64,000 nucleotides of DNA from Arenicellales bacterium (GTDB taxonomy: Bacteria > Pseudomonadota > Gammaproteobacteria > Arenicellales > JAJDZL01), in assembly GCA_958295885.1 (NCBI GenBank), contig OY282380.1, forward strand, positions 558,001-622,000. Reading direction: 5' to 3'. This document shows, piece by piece, positions 7,792 to 16,601 of this stretch. The first letter of the stretch is position 1, and every line of letters starts with the position of its first letter. The translations under genes were made by a program, and so were the position numbers. Under the pieces are notes generated by a model. That model worked only from the letters and a program-made list of their open reading frames with translations, had not been told where the DNA came from and ran no database searches.

Positions 7792-9852
7792 CACGGCAAA
7801 TTTTTGTTGGACCCATAGAACAATTTTGCACGCTAAGATGTGAGAACAATGCGTAAATTTGATCGAAACAAGAGGTATGTTTGCGCGCCTTTCGTCGAAT
7901 TTCATTCAATCAGGGCAGGTTTCAATCGGTTGCTGAGCGAGTTTTCCGGCGATAGTTTGGATCCGGACACAGTCTGCCTGTTACGGCGACTGTGATGCCG
8001 GCCGGAGGAGTGATGGCTGCGATGGCAGACGGCGCGTCGGCTGTGCGCCGTTTCAACTCATTGTAAAACGGCCGCGCCGCGTCGTCGGGTGTTCTTGGTC
8101 AGACGCAGATAATCAAGCAGCAGACGTGCGTTGCCGTGCAATTCGCGCATCGTCGGCGCAACCAGTTTGCGGTATCGTCTGATCACTGCGATCGCAAAGC
8201 GACGAAGTGCGCTGACGTTCTCAGGCCCGTGCCCGCTGCGGATGCGGCAGTGGTCCTCGTTCCAATTGTTGGCGTCATCCAGGATGCGATGCACGGTTTC
8301 GATCGACCAGTGTCCGCGGTTGTAGCCCAGCAAGGTCTGAGCATCGGCCTGATCGGCACTCAGCGAGGTGATGCCAACGCACTCTTCAACGGTTTGTTTG
8401 TACTTTTTACGTTTGCGGTAATGCTTCACGGTGCGGCGGACGTGGAACACCTGCGCAATGCCCGGAAAATCGAATTCGGCGTTCAGATCGTGCGTCAGCT
8501 CACTGCTTACCCAGATCTCTCGCAGCTCGCAACGACCGTGCTGAATCTTCGGCGCCTTACGTCTGGCGTCGGTCTCATCACCGGTAAGGGTGCGAAAGTC
8601 CGGTTCAGCCTGCGGCTTTATGCGCTGCAGTTCCTTGAAATAATAACTCACCGCGTCGTTGAGATTTTTCTGGTTGTCTTTAAGGATGAACATGTAGTCG
8701 GCCTCTTGGTCCAGCACCTGCCGCGCGATCTTGCGCTGCGTCAGCATCGCATCCGCGGTAATCACCTTGCCTTTCAGATCGGGTATTGATTCGAGCAGCG
8801 GAACGCACACCCCTATCTCATTGGTATATTTGCTCTTTTCTGTGGAATTTTGCTTCAGTTTCGTTTTTTTTACCGAGAGGCATGCGGGTGCGGTGCCCGC
8901 TGGCGCCCAGCACATGAAGCTGCCGCCCGTTCTCGTCAATCGCACTGCGCAGTGTTTTTCCATCAATGGCGATGGCCGCGTCAGTGCCGTCAATCGAAAT
9001 GCACCAGTTGCGAAGCGCGGCATCGAACTGCTCCGGGTCGATCTGCACCAGCACATTGCGAATGCAATAGACGCTGGGACGCTGCAGTTTGCCGCGGCGC
9101 TTGCCGACCTTGAAATACTTGAGAACCGCATCCGACTGCTTCTGCACCCACTCGCCGATTTCCTGATAGCCGCGGGCGCCGCTCAGCGTCGCTGCCGCCG
9201 CGATCGCCAGCAGCGTCTCCAGACGGTAGCGCTGACCGCGCGCCTTGCGCGGATCTTCGATCGCTGAAAAATAATCGAGTAATGTTCTGTAATCTTCGCC
9301 GCCATACATTTTGTGACAGACTCCGTTTCGGTAATAGTGAGAATCCAGATGCGCCCCAGCCAGCAGCTGACGCGCGTTTTTTTGAAGCGGCCAGTCTCGC
9401 ACCACTTGGCGCGCCAGCAGCGACAGCGTCCGCGAGGCCAAATTCGGAATCGACTCGAGAACCACAAACCGCGACTGATTCGTGATCAGATGCAGTCGAG
9501 CGATGCGATCCCGACGATGCCAGCCCAGCCACTCGTCTCGAACCCTGCTTTTCAGCGCCGCGGCATAAAATGAACTCAACGCAACCCATCGACCTTGCAA
9601 AACTGCACCATAAAATGCACTTTCGCCTATCTTGTAAGGCGCCCCAAGATAGTGATGCTCGCGCATCCGCGCTAAAAACTCCGCTTCCTCGTCGCGTTTG
9701 ACCGCTTCAATAACCAGCTCCGACAAATCCATCTCTCACCGATTCAGTTCAACTCTTGACGGTTGAACTATGTTCGAATCAAAGACAAAAGTGCAGCTTC
9801 GAATGCAAATTAATTCATATCAAGCAGCTCGCTTGACTAAAAATTAGCCCTG
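7792..9852 (-). mobile_element. DruA-ISAs1 transposon, copy A (internally deleted)
   Basis: The ends match the second copy at 23775-25997. Read on the minus strand the left end is CAGGGCTAATTTTTAG and the right end reads CACGGCAAATTTTT in inverted orientation, giving imperfect terminal inverted repeats. Flanking 10-bp duplications CCGTGGCGCG (7782-7791 and 9853-9862) prove a genuine transposition. ISAs1-family elements make target duplications of this size. Compared with copy B it lacks 174 bp in the first half of the gene but retains 11 bp lost in copy B. Confidence 0.9.
8058..9732 (-). pseudogene. DUF4338 (DruA-like) + ISAs1 transposase, copy A
   Basis: Starts at 9732 (MDLSELVIEAVKRDEE). 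The first about 130 residues are the front half of a DUF4338 domain (HHYLGAPYKIGE, RDEWLGWHRRDR, ESIPNLASRTLSLLARQVVRDW). The rest of that domain is removed by a 174-bp in-frame deletion between two 9-bp GGCCGCTTC repeats (58 residues). The ISAs1 part follows: YFSAIEDPRKARGQRYRLET, then catalytic IAIDGKTLRS, and after a frame change at an 8-A run (8864-8871) KGKVITADAML and GHWSIETVHRILDD, the second and third acidic motifs. The downstream frame runs to the stop at 8058. A +1 change (7 A or 10 A) is required to make one protein. Copy B has the same run, so slippage may be functional, but the DruA half is certainly damaged. Confidence 0.85.
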
Positions 9853-9862
9853 CCGTGGCGCG

Positions 9863-10479
9863 CCTGAAAACTCGAAAAGTGACTGAAGACGCCTGTGTTT
9901 ACCCGCTACTGAAGGTCATTCGCGTTGGTTCGATTGCAATTGCCTAGGAAAATTATTGGAAACTCGTAATGTGAGTCATTAACCCAAGTTCCGCACTTTT
10001 ACCGATCAATCAACCATATTAACAATATTTGTTAGAAGATATTTTTAATAAATAATTATTTGTAGTATTTACATTCTAATATCTTACAAATATTATTGTT
10101 TATTAGTAATATCTTTTCTTTTATAACTCAAGTAACTTAATGTTGTTACATGTACAGTGATACAGCCCTCCAAACAGCCACTACAATCCTCTATAATTAC
10201 CCCATTGACAATACTCTTTAAGATCATGTTCATCAAACCCGTAGTTTCCTACACCAACAAAAAACAATACCCAGATGCGCCTACCTACTGGTCAGGCGTT
10301 GAATATGAAGGCGGAATTGCAACGAAAACGCTGGTAAACGAAACTAAAGAAAATGGCGCGAAATGTTGTTACATGTACAATTCAGTCATTTTCAAAAATA
10401 ACATGATATCAATGCTTTAGGAGAATTGTTTTTGAGTAGTGCGGAACTAGGGAGAAGACATTTTTAATATTTCAACAAT
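9863..10479. other. AT-rich intergenic stretch with a 17-bp direct repeat
   Basis: Very AT-rich between 10010 and 10140. The 17-mer ATGTTGTTACATGTACA occurs at 10140-10156 and 10363-10379. A GTG-initiated frame at 10157-10420 (87 codons) begins right after the first repeat but resembles nothing known; I do not count it as a gene. Confidence 0.5.
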
Positions 10480-10740
10480 TCGACCGAGTAAGCGGGGTCG
10501 TTACCGGGCCCCGCTCCTAACAGACCCGAGCGTGCGCGATTGACGCACTCGGTTCCTCATGCAACAGGTTCGCTCAACGGGCATAAATCGAATGCACAAC
10601 ACGCGCAGAAGGCAACGGAAAGTTACGCAGAACGGCCGCCATACGTATCCCGTTCAGACGACCGTCACGGCTACGGCGCGATAGCGCCATCTTCAGGTGC
10701 GGGCCGGCAACGCTGCACAGCATCGGCATTGATATTGACG
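10480..10740 (-). other. Group II intron 3'-end relic A (domains V and VI)
   Basis: On the minus strand 10555-10522 folds as a 34-nt domain V: ACCGAG and TGCG pair with CGCA and CTCGGGT around a short loop, leaving the usual two-base bulge (CG) on the 3' side. A G/C-rich domain VI hairpin follows (about 10519-10480). The same arrangement, about four-fifths identical by eye, lies at 23263-23340. Upstream there is only a short remnant and then an IS3 relic, so no reverse transcriptase survives. The catalytic triad position reads AAC rather than AGC. The boundary with the IS3 relic is approximate. Confidence 0.65.
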
Positions 10741-11154
10741 CAACTGCACTGGCTCGCTTGCGTTTTCGCCAAGCATAATAATCGCATTCTGAAATTTCTA
10801 ACACCCGACGCATCAAGCGGATCGTGAAGTTCTTTCTCTCCGTCTCGATAAACTGGTACGCCTGCTTCCACCACACTCGATAGCACTGTCGGCGGCGAAC
10901 TAGGCGGCCGCTTTTTTTAAGAATGAATTTTCCTGCTTCAATTGTTCATTAAGACGCTTTAACTGACGCAACTGCTGGTTTTTGCTCTCGCCTGATTCAG
11001 CACCGCTGGCCTTTAACTTGGCTTGACGCTTCCAATTTCGAATCGCAGTCGCCGACGGCTTGTATTTGCGCGCTAACGCCGAAGTCGTTTCGCCAGCTGC
11101 ATGTTCGTACAAAATATGCTCCTTTAATTCTGTCGAATAGTTTGCTTTACTCAT
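10740..11154 (-). pseudogene. IS3-family transposase relic (OrfA and start of OrfB)
   Basis: OrfA is complete (11154-10900, 84 residues): a helix-turn-helix protein (YSTELKEHILYEHAAGETTS, ALARKYKPSATAIRNWKRQ) ending in a leucine-rich coiled coil (LRQLKRLNEQLKQENSFLKK). OrfB begins in the -1 frame with the standard IS3 start KQAYQFIETERKNFTIRLMR, VLEISECDYYAWRKRKRAS and is then lost where the group II intron relic begins. The integrase core is absent, so the element cannot move itself. Confidence 0.8.
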
Positions 11155-11963
11155 CTTCTGATTGGCTCCAATTTTTAAGTTTACTCTATCAGAAAAGTAT
11201 CTCTACATTAGAGGGTTAGTACCAGTTTTCGGAAAAACGAGTCGCAAAACTGGTGAACTGATCATTGCCGATGACGGTGCAGCAGTTTAGATGGCAAAGA
11301 CGGGTTCCGGTGTCATCGACATGCCGCCTGTCGGCTCATTTCGAACCGGGCAAAATTGTCGGAATAATTCGCTGCGAAATATTCTGAAATTCAACAGTTG
11401 CCGCTCCAACTGCTCTTCGGCGCATTGGGTACCTTAAAGATGATCTTTTCGGTCCGCGCTTTTCGCTGTATCGCCGCGGCCTGCGCTTTCAGCCGCTAGA
11501 CGTGCCATCAACAACCAGATGCAGAACGCACTGCATCACTTGGCTCGCGTCGACTGGCTGCACGTGTGATATGCAAACGGAAATACGACCACCTCAAAGC
11601 TCTCGACAAAACTCACGGGCATTCTTTGCGCTACGTCGGCGACCGCTTGCTCAAAGTGCTTCGCACGATGCTACAGAATAACACTTTGTATGAGCCTCGA
11701 CTGGCTGCACCTGCCACCGTTGCCTGAAACAATTTGATGTCGCCGGCAAACTCGATGGAGAAGCTAAATTTGATTTGACAAATGATACGAAGTCCGATGC
11801 CACACTTTTTCCTCTCTTACAATATATTCTCCTAACTTTTTGATTTAGATCGAATATGATCACATTCGTATCTATGAACAACAGACTTGAATTCTTTGCA
11901 GTTAGACGAATCAGACACCATACAGTTCCAACTTACAAATAGCTACCTGATCCAGTCGAGTCT
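11155..11963. other. Scraps of degraded transposases
   Basis: No intact gene. About 11280-11340 matches the distal end of the IS66 relic at 4411-4450 (CGGTGTCATCGACATG). About 11400-11700 on the plus strand still reads as a transposase C-terminus (YDHLKALDKTHGHSLRYVGD, RLLKVLRTMLQNNTLYEPRL) with stops before it. The following 100 bp (GTCGCCGGCAAACTC, GCGAAGTCCG-like) recur after the Rpn gene at 46390-46470. About 11700-11963 carries the methyltransferase promoter region; nothing specific is identified. Confidence 0.5.
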
Positions 11964-12968
11964 ATGTACGTAACCGAAAACCTTCCAAGCAACGTTCCAG
12001 TTTGGTGCGCTCCGGACAAAACTGCCACACTCATCACAGGTGATTCGCTCGCGCTGCTCAGCCATTTGCCTGACAACTCCATTGATTGCGTTTGGACTGA
12101 CCCTCCATACAACCTGTCGAATGATGGCGTAACCTGTGTGGCCGGAAAAATGGTTCCGGTCAATAAAGGGGAATGGGACCGAAGCATGGGCATCGAAGGT
12201 GACTACCAATTCAACTTAGCTTGGACCAAGGAATGCTATCGAGTACTTCGGCCAACTGGCACGATCTGGGTAACCGGTACGGTTCACGTTCATTCCAGTG
12301 TGGGAATGGCACTGCAACGAAACGGGTTTCGATTGTTAAACGACATTATTTGGGAAAAAACTAATCCTCCGCCGAATTTGGGATGCCGGACTTTTACTCA
12401 TTCAACGGAATTGATGTATTGGGCCAGCAAGGCTCAAAAGAAAGACAAAATCAAATACAAATTCAATTACAAGCTGATGAAAGAGATCAACGGTGGCAAA
12501 CAGATGAAGACCGTGTGGAGATTTGGCAGCGCTTCGAAATCTGAACGGAAATTCGGGAAACATCCCACTCAGAAACCTGTTGAACTGATTAAACGTTCGA
12601 TTCTTGCATCTACAGTTAAAGGTGATCTAATTCTTGACCCATTTTCTGGATCTGGCAGTACGGGAATCGCTGCTCTTGCTCTAAATCGTAACTTCATCGG
12701 CATTGAACAGAAAAAAGAATATGCAGACTTGTCAATAAAGAGATTGGAATCTACATTCTCACAAAAATCTCCGAATCAATCCTTGTCTCCCCCCCCCCCT
12801 TGCCACCTCACCAAATTCATGCAACAAAACAATCTTCTATCCTTCCCAAGGCGAAGGCTCCCGATATCAGCGGGAAACAGAAGTCCAAGTCCTAAGGCAT
12901 GGAAAAAGCAGAGGCCGTCCGTCAGCTCGAGACCTTGCCTGGGCAAGATCTTTCTACTCTTGCGTTGA
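11964..12968 (+). CDS. Beta-class DNA adenine methyltransferase of a type II R-M system
   Basis: Transfers methyl from SAM to DNA, protecting host sites. The catalytic motif IV TDPPYNL is at residues about 45-51. Motif I DPFSGSGSTG (about 225-234) comes after it, the order of the beta class; DPPY points to N6-adenine. HPTQKP (200-205) is motif X-like. Residues after about 270 are strange: an 11-C tract (12789-12799) puts the ribosome in a frame that runs 75 nt into the next gene. With two fewer or one more C the protein would end in a Lys/Ser-rich tail at TAA 12893-12895, three bases before the endonuclease ATG. The tract is either a contingency locus or a homopolymer-length error. Confidence 0.9.
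   Translation: MYVTENLPSNVPVWCAPDKTATLITGDSLALLSHLPDNSIDCVWTDPPYNLSNDGVTCVAGKMVPVNKGEWDRSMGIEGDYQFNLAWTKECYRVLRPTGTIWVTGTVHVHSSVGMALQRNGFRLLNDIIWEKTNPPPNLGCRTFTHSTELMYWASKAQKKDKIKYKFNYKLMKEINGGKQMKTVWRFGSASKSERKFGKHPTQKPVELIKRSILASTVKGDLILDPFSGSGSTGIAALALNRNFIGIEQKKEYADLSIKRLESTFSQKSPNQSLSPPPPCHLTKFMQQNNLLSFPRRRLPISAGNRSPSPKAWKKQRPSVSSRPCLGKIFLLLR
12789..12799 (+). repeat. 11-C homopolymer at the methyltransferase 3' end
   Basis: Eleven consecutive C residues inside codons for a proline run. Its length decides which C-terminus the methyltransferase gets and whether its stop couples cleanly to the downstream endonuclease start. Confidence 0.9.
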
Positions 12969-13774
12969 AGTACGACATTCTGAGCGAAACTGACATCGAG
13001 AACGGTTCAGTCCGTAATAAAGGCTGGGCAGGTCACACCGTAGAAGCTTATCTTGGACTACCCAGAAATTCTTCCCAAAGTCCAAATCTTGGAACATGGG
13101 AACTAAAGGTCGTGCCAGTAGTTGAAACAATTGATGGCAAATTTGAAGTGAAGGAAACGGTAGCAATTACGATGATTGATCCACGGAATATCATCAAAAC
13201 TAAATTTGAAGATAGCCATCTGTTTACCAAACTAAGGAAAATAATTACTGTCGTGCGTTTAGTAGGCAACAATTCACTTGAATCAAAGGTACTGTCATGC
13301 AACTCGTTTCAACTTGAAGAAACACATTTATATGATTTCGTGCTGAATGACTACAACCAAATTCAGGAAGCATATCGAATTGGCAATGTTTCAGGAAGAA
13401 TCGGCAAATTTATTCAGGCTCGTACGAAAGGGTCAGGTCATGGTAGCACGTCTAGAGCGTTCTATGCGAAAAAAGTTCTTGTGGAGCACATGATTGGATT
13501 GACGCAAAGATTTGACGTCAATATAGGACATACCATAGAACAGTCCGCTAGTCCGAAGATTTCTTCACCGAATAATTTTAGCAACTGCGGCCTGCATGCT
13601 GGTAAATCTCAAAGTGGCGAGAGATTAGACTTGGATAAATTGATGCTTAGATTGCCAGCGAATCAGTCGGGAAAAGGCCGGCATAAATGTCCATATTGCG
13701 CCTATCAAGCAGGGTTTCAGGCAGGAATGGCCGCTATCGCCAATGTTCTCGACCCGCAGTATTTGCAAGACTGA
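12899..13774 (+). CDS. Putative MutH/MvaI-BcnI-like restriction endonuclease
   Basis: Cognate endonuclease candidate for the methyltransferase just upstream. The N-terminal half looks like the PD-(D/E)xK nucleases of the MutH/Sau3AI/MvaI group: NKGWAGHTVEAYLG (Glu49 in the position of the conserved early Glu), SPNLGTWELKVVPV (ExK = Glu68, Lys70), then ETVAITMIDPRNI, EDSHLFTKLRKIITVVRLV. The acidic residue expected before ExK appears as Asn63 or Ser61, which could reduce activity, although the alignment is by eye. Near the C-terminus KCPYCAYQAGFQAG could bind a metal. The frame is intact at 291 residues. The overlap with the methyltransferase frame disappears if the C tract is corrected. Confidence 0.75.
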   Translation: MEKAEAVRQLETLPGQDLSTLALKYDILSETDIENGSVRNKGWAGHTVEAYLGLPRNSSQSPNLGTWELKVVPVVETIDGKFEVKETVAITMIDPRNIIKTKFEDSHLFTKLRKIITVVRLVGNNSLESKVLSCNSFQLEETHLYDFVLNDYNQIQEAYRIGNVSGRIGKFIQARTKGSGHGSTSRAFYAKKVLVEHMIGLTQRFDVNIGHTIEQSASPKISSPNNFSNCGLHAGKSQSGERLDLDKLMLRLPANQSGKGRHKCPYCAYQAGFQAGMAAIANVLDPQYLQD

Positions 13775-13981
13775 TCTTGGCGTGCAGGCTGAGAAAACGT
13801 GAACGTCAATTGATAATTCACCTGAATTAATGAAACCATCAAAACATAGATTCAAGACTTGGGCCTAATGGGGAAGTAGGATTTGGTACTGATTTTAGTT
13901 CAGAACCAGTGCTCGATAGTCAGACTTTCAATGACTCGGACAGGTAGTGATTGATGCCGATTCGTTCTAATTCAACATCTT
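13775..13981. other. Intergenic
   Basis: Nothing recognised between the endonuclease stop and the transposase relic. Confidence 0.5.
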
Positions 13982-14500
13982 ATGAAAACTGTACAAGGTT
14001 TAATGGGACAGATTCAGCGGCGCATTCGTGACAGCGTGAAGAATCCGCATGAGAAGAAGATGTTTTCCATATTTGAAGAGCATACTCGATGTACAGCAGT
14101 GACAAGTCAGGTCGGCCGGTGGAATTGGGGAGGGAGGCGGCTACAGCAAGTCTGTCGGCAGAAGTATCTGAATTTATACAGTTTGAGTTTTGATCGAGGT
14201 TTTCGCAGTCTTTCCAATCGGTAGCGTCCGGCTACTCTTTTGCCGTTGAAAGCATTGCCCAATAAAGGTCGGCTGAGTCAAGCGGAACAGGCGCCCGAAT
14301 TCATGGTGGAACGCAAACAGCATCCGGTGGTGGAATCGGCGGCCAAGCATATGGAGCATCGCGGATCGGACCCGACTCGCACTCGCAGCAAATAAAGCTT
14401 TGCGAGGACGGTTGCGCTTTTGAATGTCGCAGCCAACTGTCATCGGCTCTGTGACTTGCTTTAAAAAACGCGAGCCCGACAAACTACAACGCCGTGCAAC
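13982..14500 (+). pseudogene. DDE transposase relic (ISNCY-like)
   Basis: Two blocks of a decayed transposase. 13982-14100 reads LMGQIQRRIRDSVKNPHEKK, MFSIFEEHTR, matching the segment before the catalytic core in ISNCY-type transposases. After a deletion and stops, 14235-14480 reads LPNKGRLSQAEQ, HPVVESAAKHMEHRGSDPTR, TRSK and then FARTVALLNVAANCHRL, the typical C-terminus with its ESA...EHRG third acidic motif. Several frame changes make it non-functional. Family assignment within DDE elements is tentative. Confidence 0.6.
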
Positions 14501-14756
14501 CTGAACCTATCTGAAACTGCTTTCATACTGCGCCAAGAGCGCAGCGGCAAGGAGGAGCGTACCCACCATCGGAGATGTCGCTGCGGTGCACACGCTACAT
14601 TGCTGGAATTTTCTGCTGTATTGATTTCTTTGTTTACTCTCTACGCGCAAATTCATCGATTGTAAAGTACTTTAGTGATTTTGGGATGTATGGACAAAAA
14701 GTGAGAATTAGAACCAGTATTTTTCTACTCCTTGTGCCTGTTCACCTCGGATGAGA

Positions 14757-15740
14757 CTATTTCATAAGTCGCTCATAACGCCATTCCAATACGTTGCTTG
14801 AGGGCCTTAGTCGCTTATCTTTTGGAAGTATCATCCTGGAACCATCTAACTTCAAAAGCCAACTTGCGCCATTGTCTGCTTTGGCTTCAAATCGCAAAAA
14901 TTTAGATACGCGCCAGATATAGTCAGGACCTGGCGCTATCAAATGATTGTCCATTGCACGATGGACGGTTGGGGTCAATGCCATTCCATTCTGAGGGCGA
15001 TTGTCTGGTTTCTCAGCTAATGGAATGATATGTGCGGCTTCCAGTAACGTCGTATCGCCTTTCGCTTTCAGCTTCCAGCCAGTTGCCGCACATTGATACC
15101 CATATGCTCTAAGTACGGCATTTCTGAAATTATGGTGGCGTTGCTGGTTGATTCTCCGCCACCTCTCAATGACATCAGAATTTGTATTTATTACAAGTTC
15201 GTCTTCTAATACGCCAACACCCGAATCAATTTCTTGCTGTAGCGTATTGAACTCAGCACGAATTTGATGTCGGTGTTCTGGAAACCATTTATCTATTATC
15301 ACTTCACGTAGTTGATCTCGAGTTTTGGAATCCTTCAAGCAGCTAAATAACTCGTCGGAGAGGGAAGCAAATCTTACGGTTTCACTAACTCTGGTATGTC
15401 CACTATTTGCAAGACGGTATCGTTCATTCGATGAAATATCTAATTTCAAATTATCCTGTCCGTGTAAATTCCAAAAACCTGCACTAGCCAAAAATACGAA
15501 TGGATAGTATGGTCTGTCTGGTCTTTTTTCCGGAATAATAATTTTGAAGTAAGCATCAAATTTTTCTAGTAAGCGTGGTTCGTAGCGTACTTTGTTCTCG
15601 TAAAAATGACCTGCTTCAATTAAATCGATGACTGCTAGAAGGAAGCAGGGTTTGTGTGGAGCATTGCCATAAGGAAAAGTTTTATTACGATTGACCCTTA
15701 GTCGTTTAAATGCCTCCTTAAATTTTTCGACTTGCAACAT
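14757..15740 (-). CDS. HNH endonuclease, probable restriction component
   Basis: A 327-residue protein with a C-terminal HNH nuclease domain (HNH_2 type): YGYQCAATGWKL, LLEAAHIIPLAEKPDNRPQN and GMALTPTVHRAMDNHLI give His237, Asn251 and His260. The N-terminal 180 residues (YGNAPHKPCFLLAVIDLIEA) form the conserved domain usually found in front of this nuclease in stand-alone restriction-type proteins. The adenine methyltransferase at 16602-18380 is on the same strand upstream, so the two may once have formed one R-M operon, now separated by about 860 bp of repeats. The frame is intact. Confidence 0.82.
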   Translation of the reverse strand: MLQVEKFKEAFKRLRVNRNKTFPYGNAPHKPCFLLAVIDLIEAGHFYENKVRYEPRLLEKFDAYFKIIIPEKRPDRPYYPFVFLASAGFWNLHGQDNLKLDISSNERYRLANSGHTRVSETVRFASLSDELFSCLKDSKTRDQLREVIIDKWFPEHRHQIRAEFNTLQQEIDSGVGVLEDELVINTNSDVIERWRRINQQRHHNFRNAVLRAYGYQCAATGWKLKAKGDTTLLEAAHIIPLAEKPDNRPQNGMALTPTVHRAMDNHLIAPGPDYIWRVSKFLRFEAKADNGASWLLKLDGSRMILPKDKRLRPSSNVLEWRYERLMK

Positions 15741-16045
15741 CGTATTGAATGACGAGCGTTTGCTTACATAGGATAAAGATAACGAAAAAAGAGTAAATCT
15801 TTACCTCAGATCAATACATTTTAATTGATCTGACATAACGAGAAGCGAATTGAACAACTGTGATCAACGCGCTGTAGAACAATTTCTTGTCATAGCAGAA
15901 CAGGAGTTACCCGAGAGTCAAAAGACAGTCACGTTAAGCGTATTCAAAGAAAATCGCATGTTTCTATAATGTCTATGATCTAAAAGGTGCGGTCATAATC
16001 AAGCCTATGTTCTCGGCTGTCATACGCTGCATCAATGTAGCCAAT

Positions 16046-16154
16046 GAGACTGTGAAAGTATTGCCAAATTAGCATTGATTGAGTGGATTATGAACATATA
16101 AATTATTTTTTCTGATTCAGATTTCTACTGAAATGAGGATACTTTCACAGTCTC
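16046..16154. repeat. Intact MITE-like element, copy 2
   Basis: 109 bp with perfect 16-bp terminal inverted repeats GAGACTGTGAAAGTAT (16046-16061) and ATACTTTCACAGTCTC (16139-16154), flanked by CAAT on both sides (16042-16045 and 16155-16158), which would be a 4-bp target duplication. It contains no coding capacity. A second copy, interrupted by the IS1111-type element, spans 2722-4410. Confidence 0.8.
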
Positions 16155-16175
16155 CAATGCAAGCTTCATAGTCCA

Positions 16176-16540
16176 GCAGCACCCTACTGATGACGGTAGT
16201 TCTCCAGCTTCGACTGCTGCTGCTTCGTTCGCTGACAATAAGCTCCTATTGAACCTTGTGCATGATCTTGCGAATCGAATTTTGAAACAACCTTCGCTCT
16301 CCAGCAATTTCAAGAATACTGTCGCCATTAATGTCTATGATGCTTTCGGACCTTCACGATTGTTTCGAGGTTACGCGTAGACTATCGAAAGTAGATTGAG
16401 TGGATGCAAGCGCCGACCTATAGAATTCTCGATGGCTTGAATAGAATCTTCCCTTGCTAGAGTTTACGTTTGAATCCAAGCAAGGCAGTGCTAGGATGCA
16501 TTGAAGTCAAGTAGTGATCAACAGAAAAATCCAAATTCGT
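16176..16540 (-). repeat. Diverged repeat R1, protein-coding relic of unknown family
   Basis: Aligns by eye over its whole length with 27241-27590. Shared blocks include CTGCTGCTTCGTTCGCT, GAGTTTACGTTTGAA and GTAGTGATCAAC. On the minus strand both read as related peptides (here MATVFLKLLESEGCFKIRFA... SLLSANEAAA), preceded in other frames by DHYxTSM...ALxxFKRKL. This suggests remnants of the same mobile gene, which I could not assign. Confidence 0.55.
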
Positions 16541-16601
16541 CTCCCAGCGGATTTTTTCGATGAGTAGGAGCTAAAACCACAATTTGATAACAAAGTGACA
16601 T

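Larger units (their letters stand above)
15741..16601. other. Repeat-filled gap between methyltransferase and HNH gene
   Basis: No intact gene. It holds the MITE-like repeat (16046-16154) and the diverged repeat R1 (16176-16540). 15741-16045 carries the HNH gene's upstream region and nothing else recognised. Confidence 0.6.

Noticed and set aside
8136..8789. 217-codon plus-strand frame
   Set aside because: Antisense to the ISAs1 transposase; the same shadow appears opposite copy B.
10157..10420. 87-codon frame beside the 17-bp direct repeat
   Set aside because: GTG start directly after the repeat, no ribosome site, no recognisable family, and its end overlaps the second repeat.
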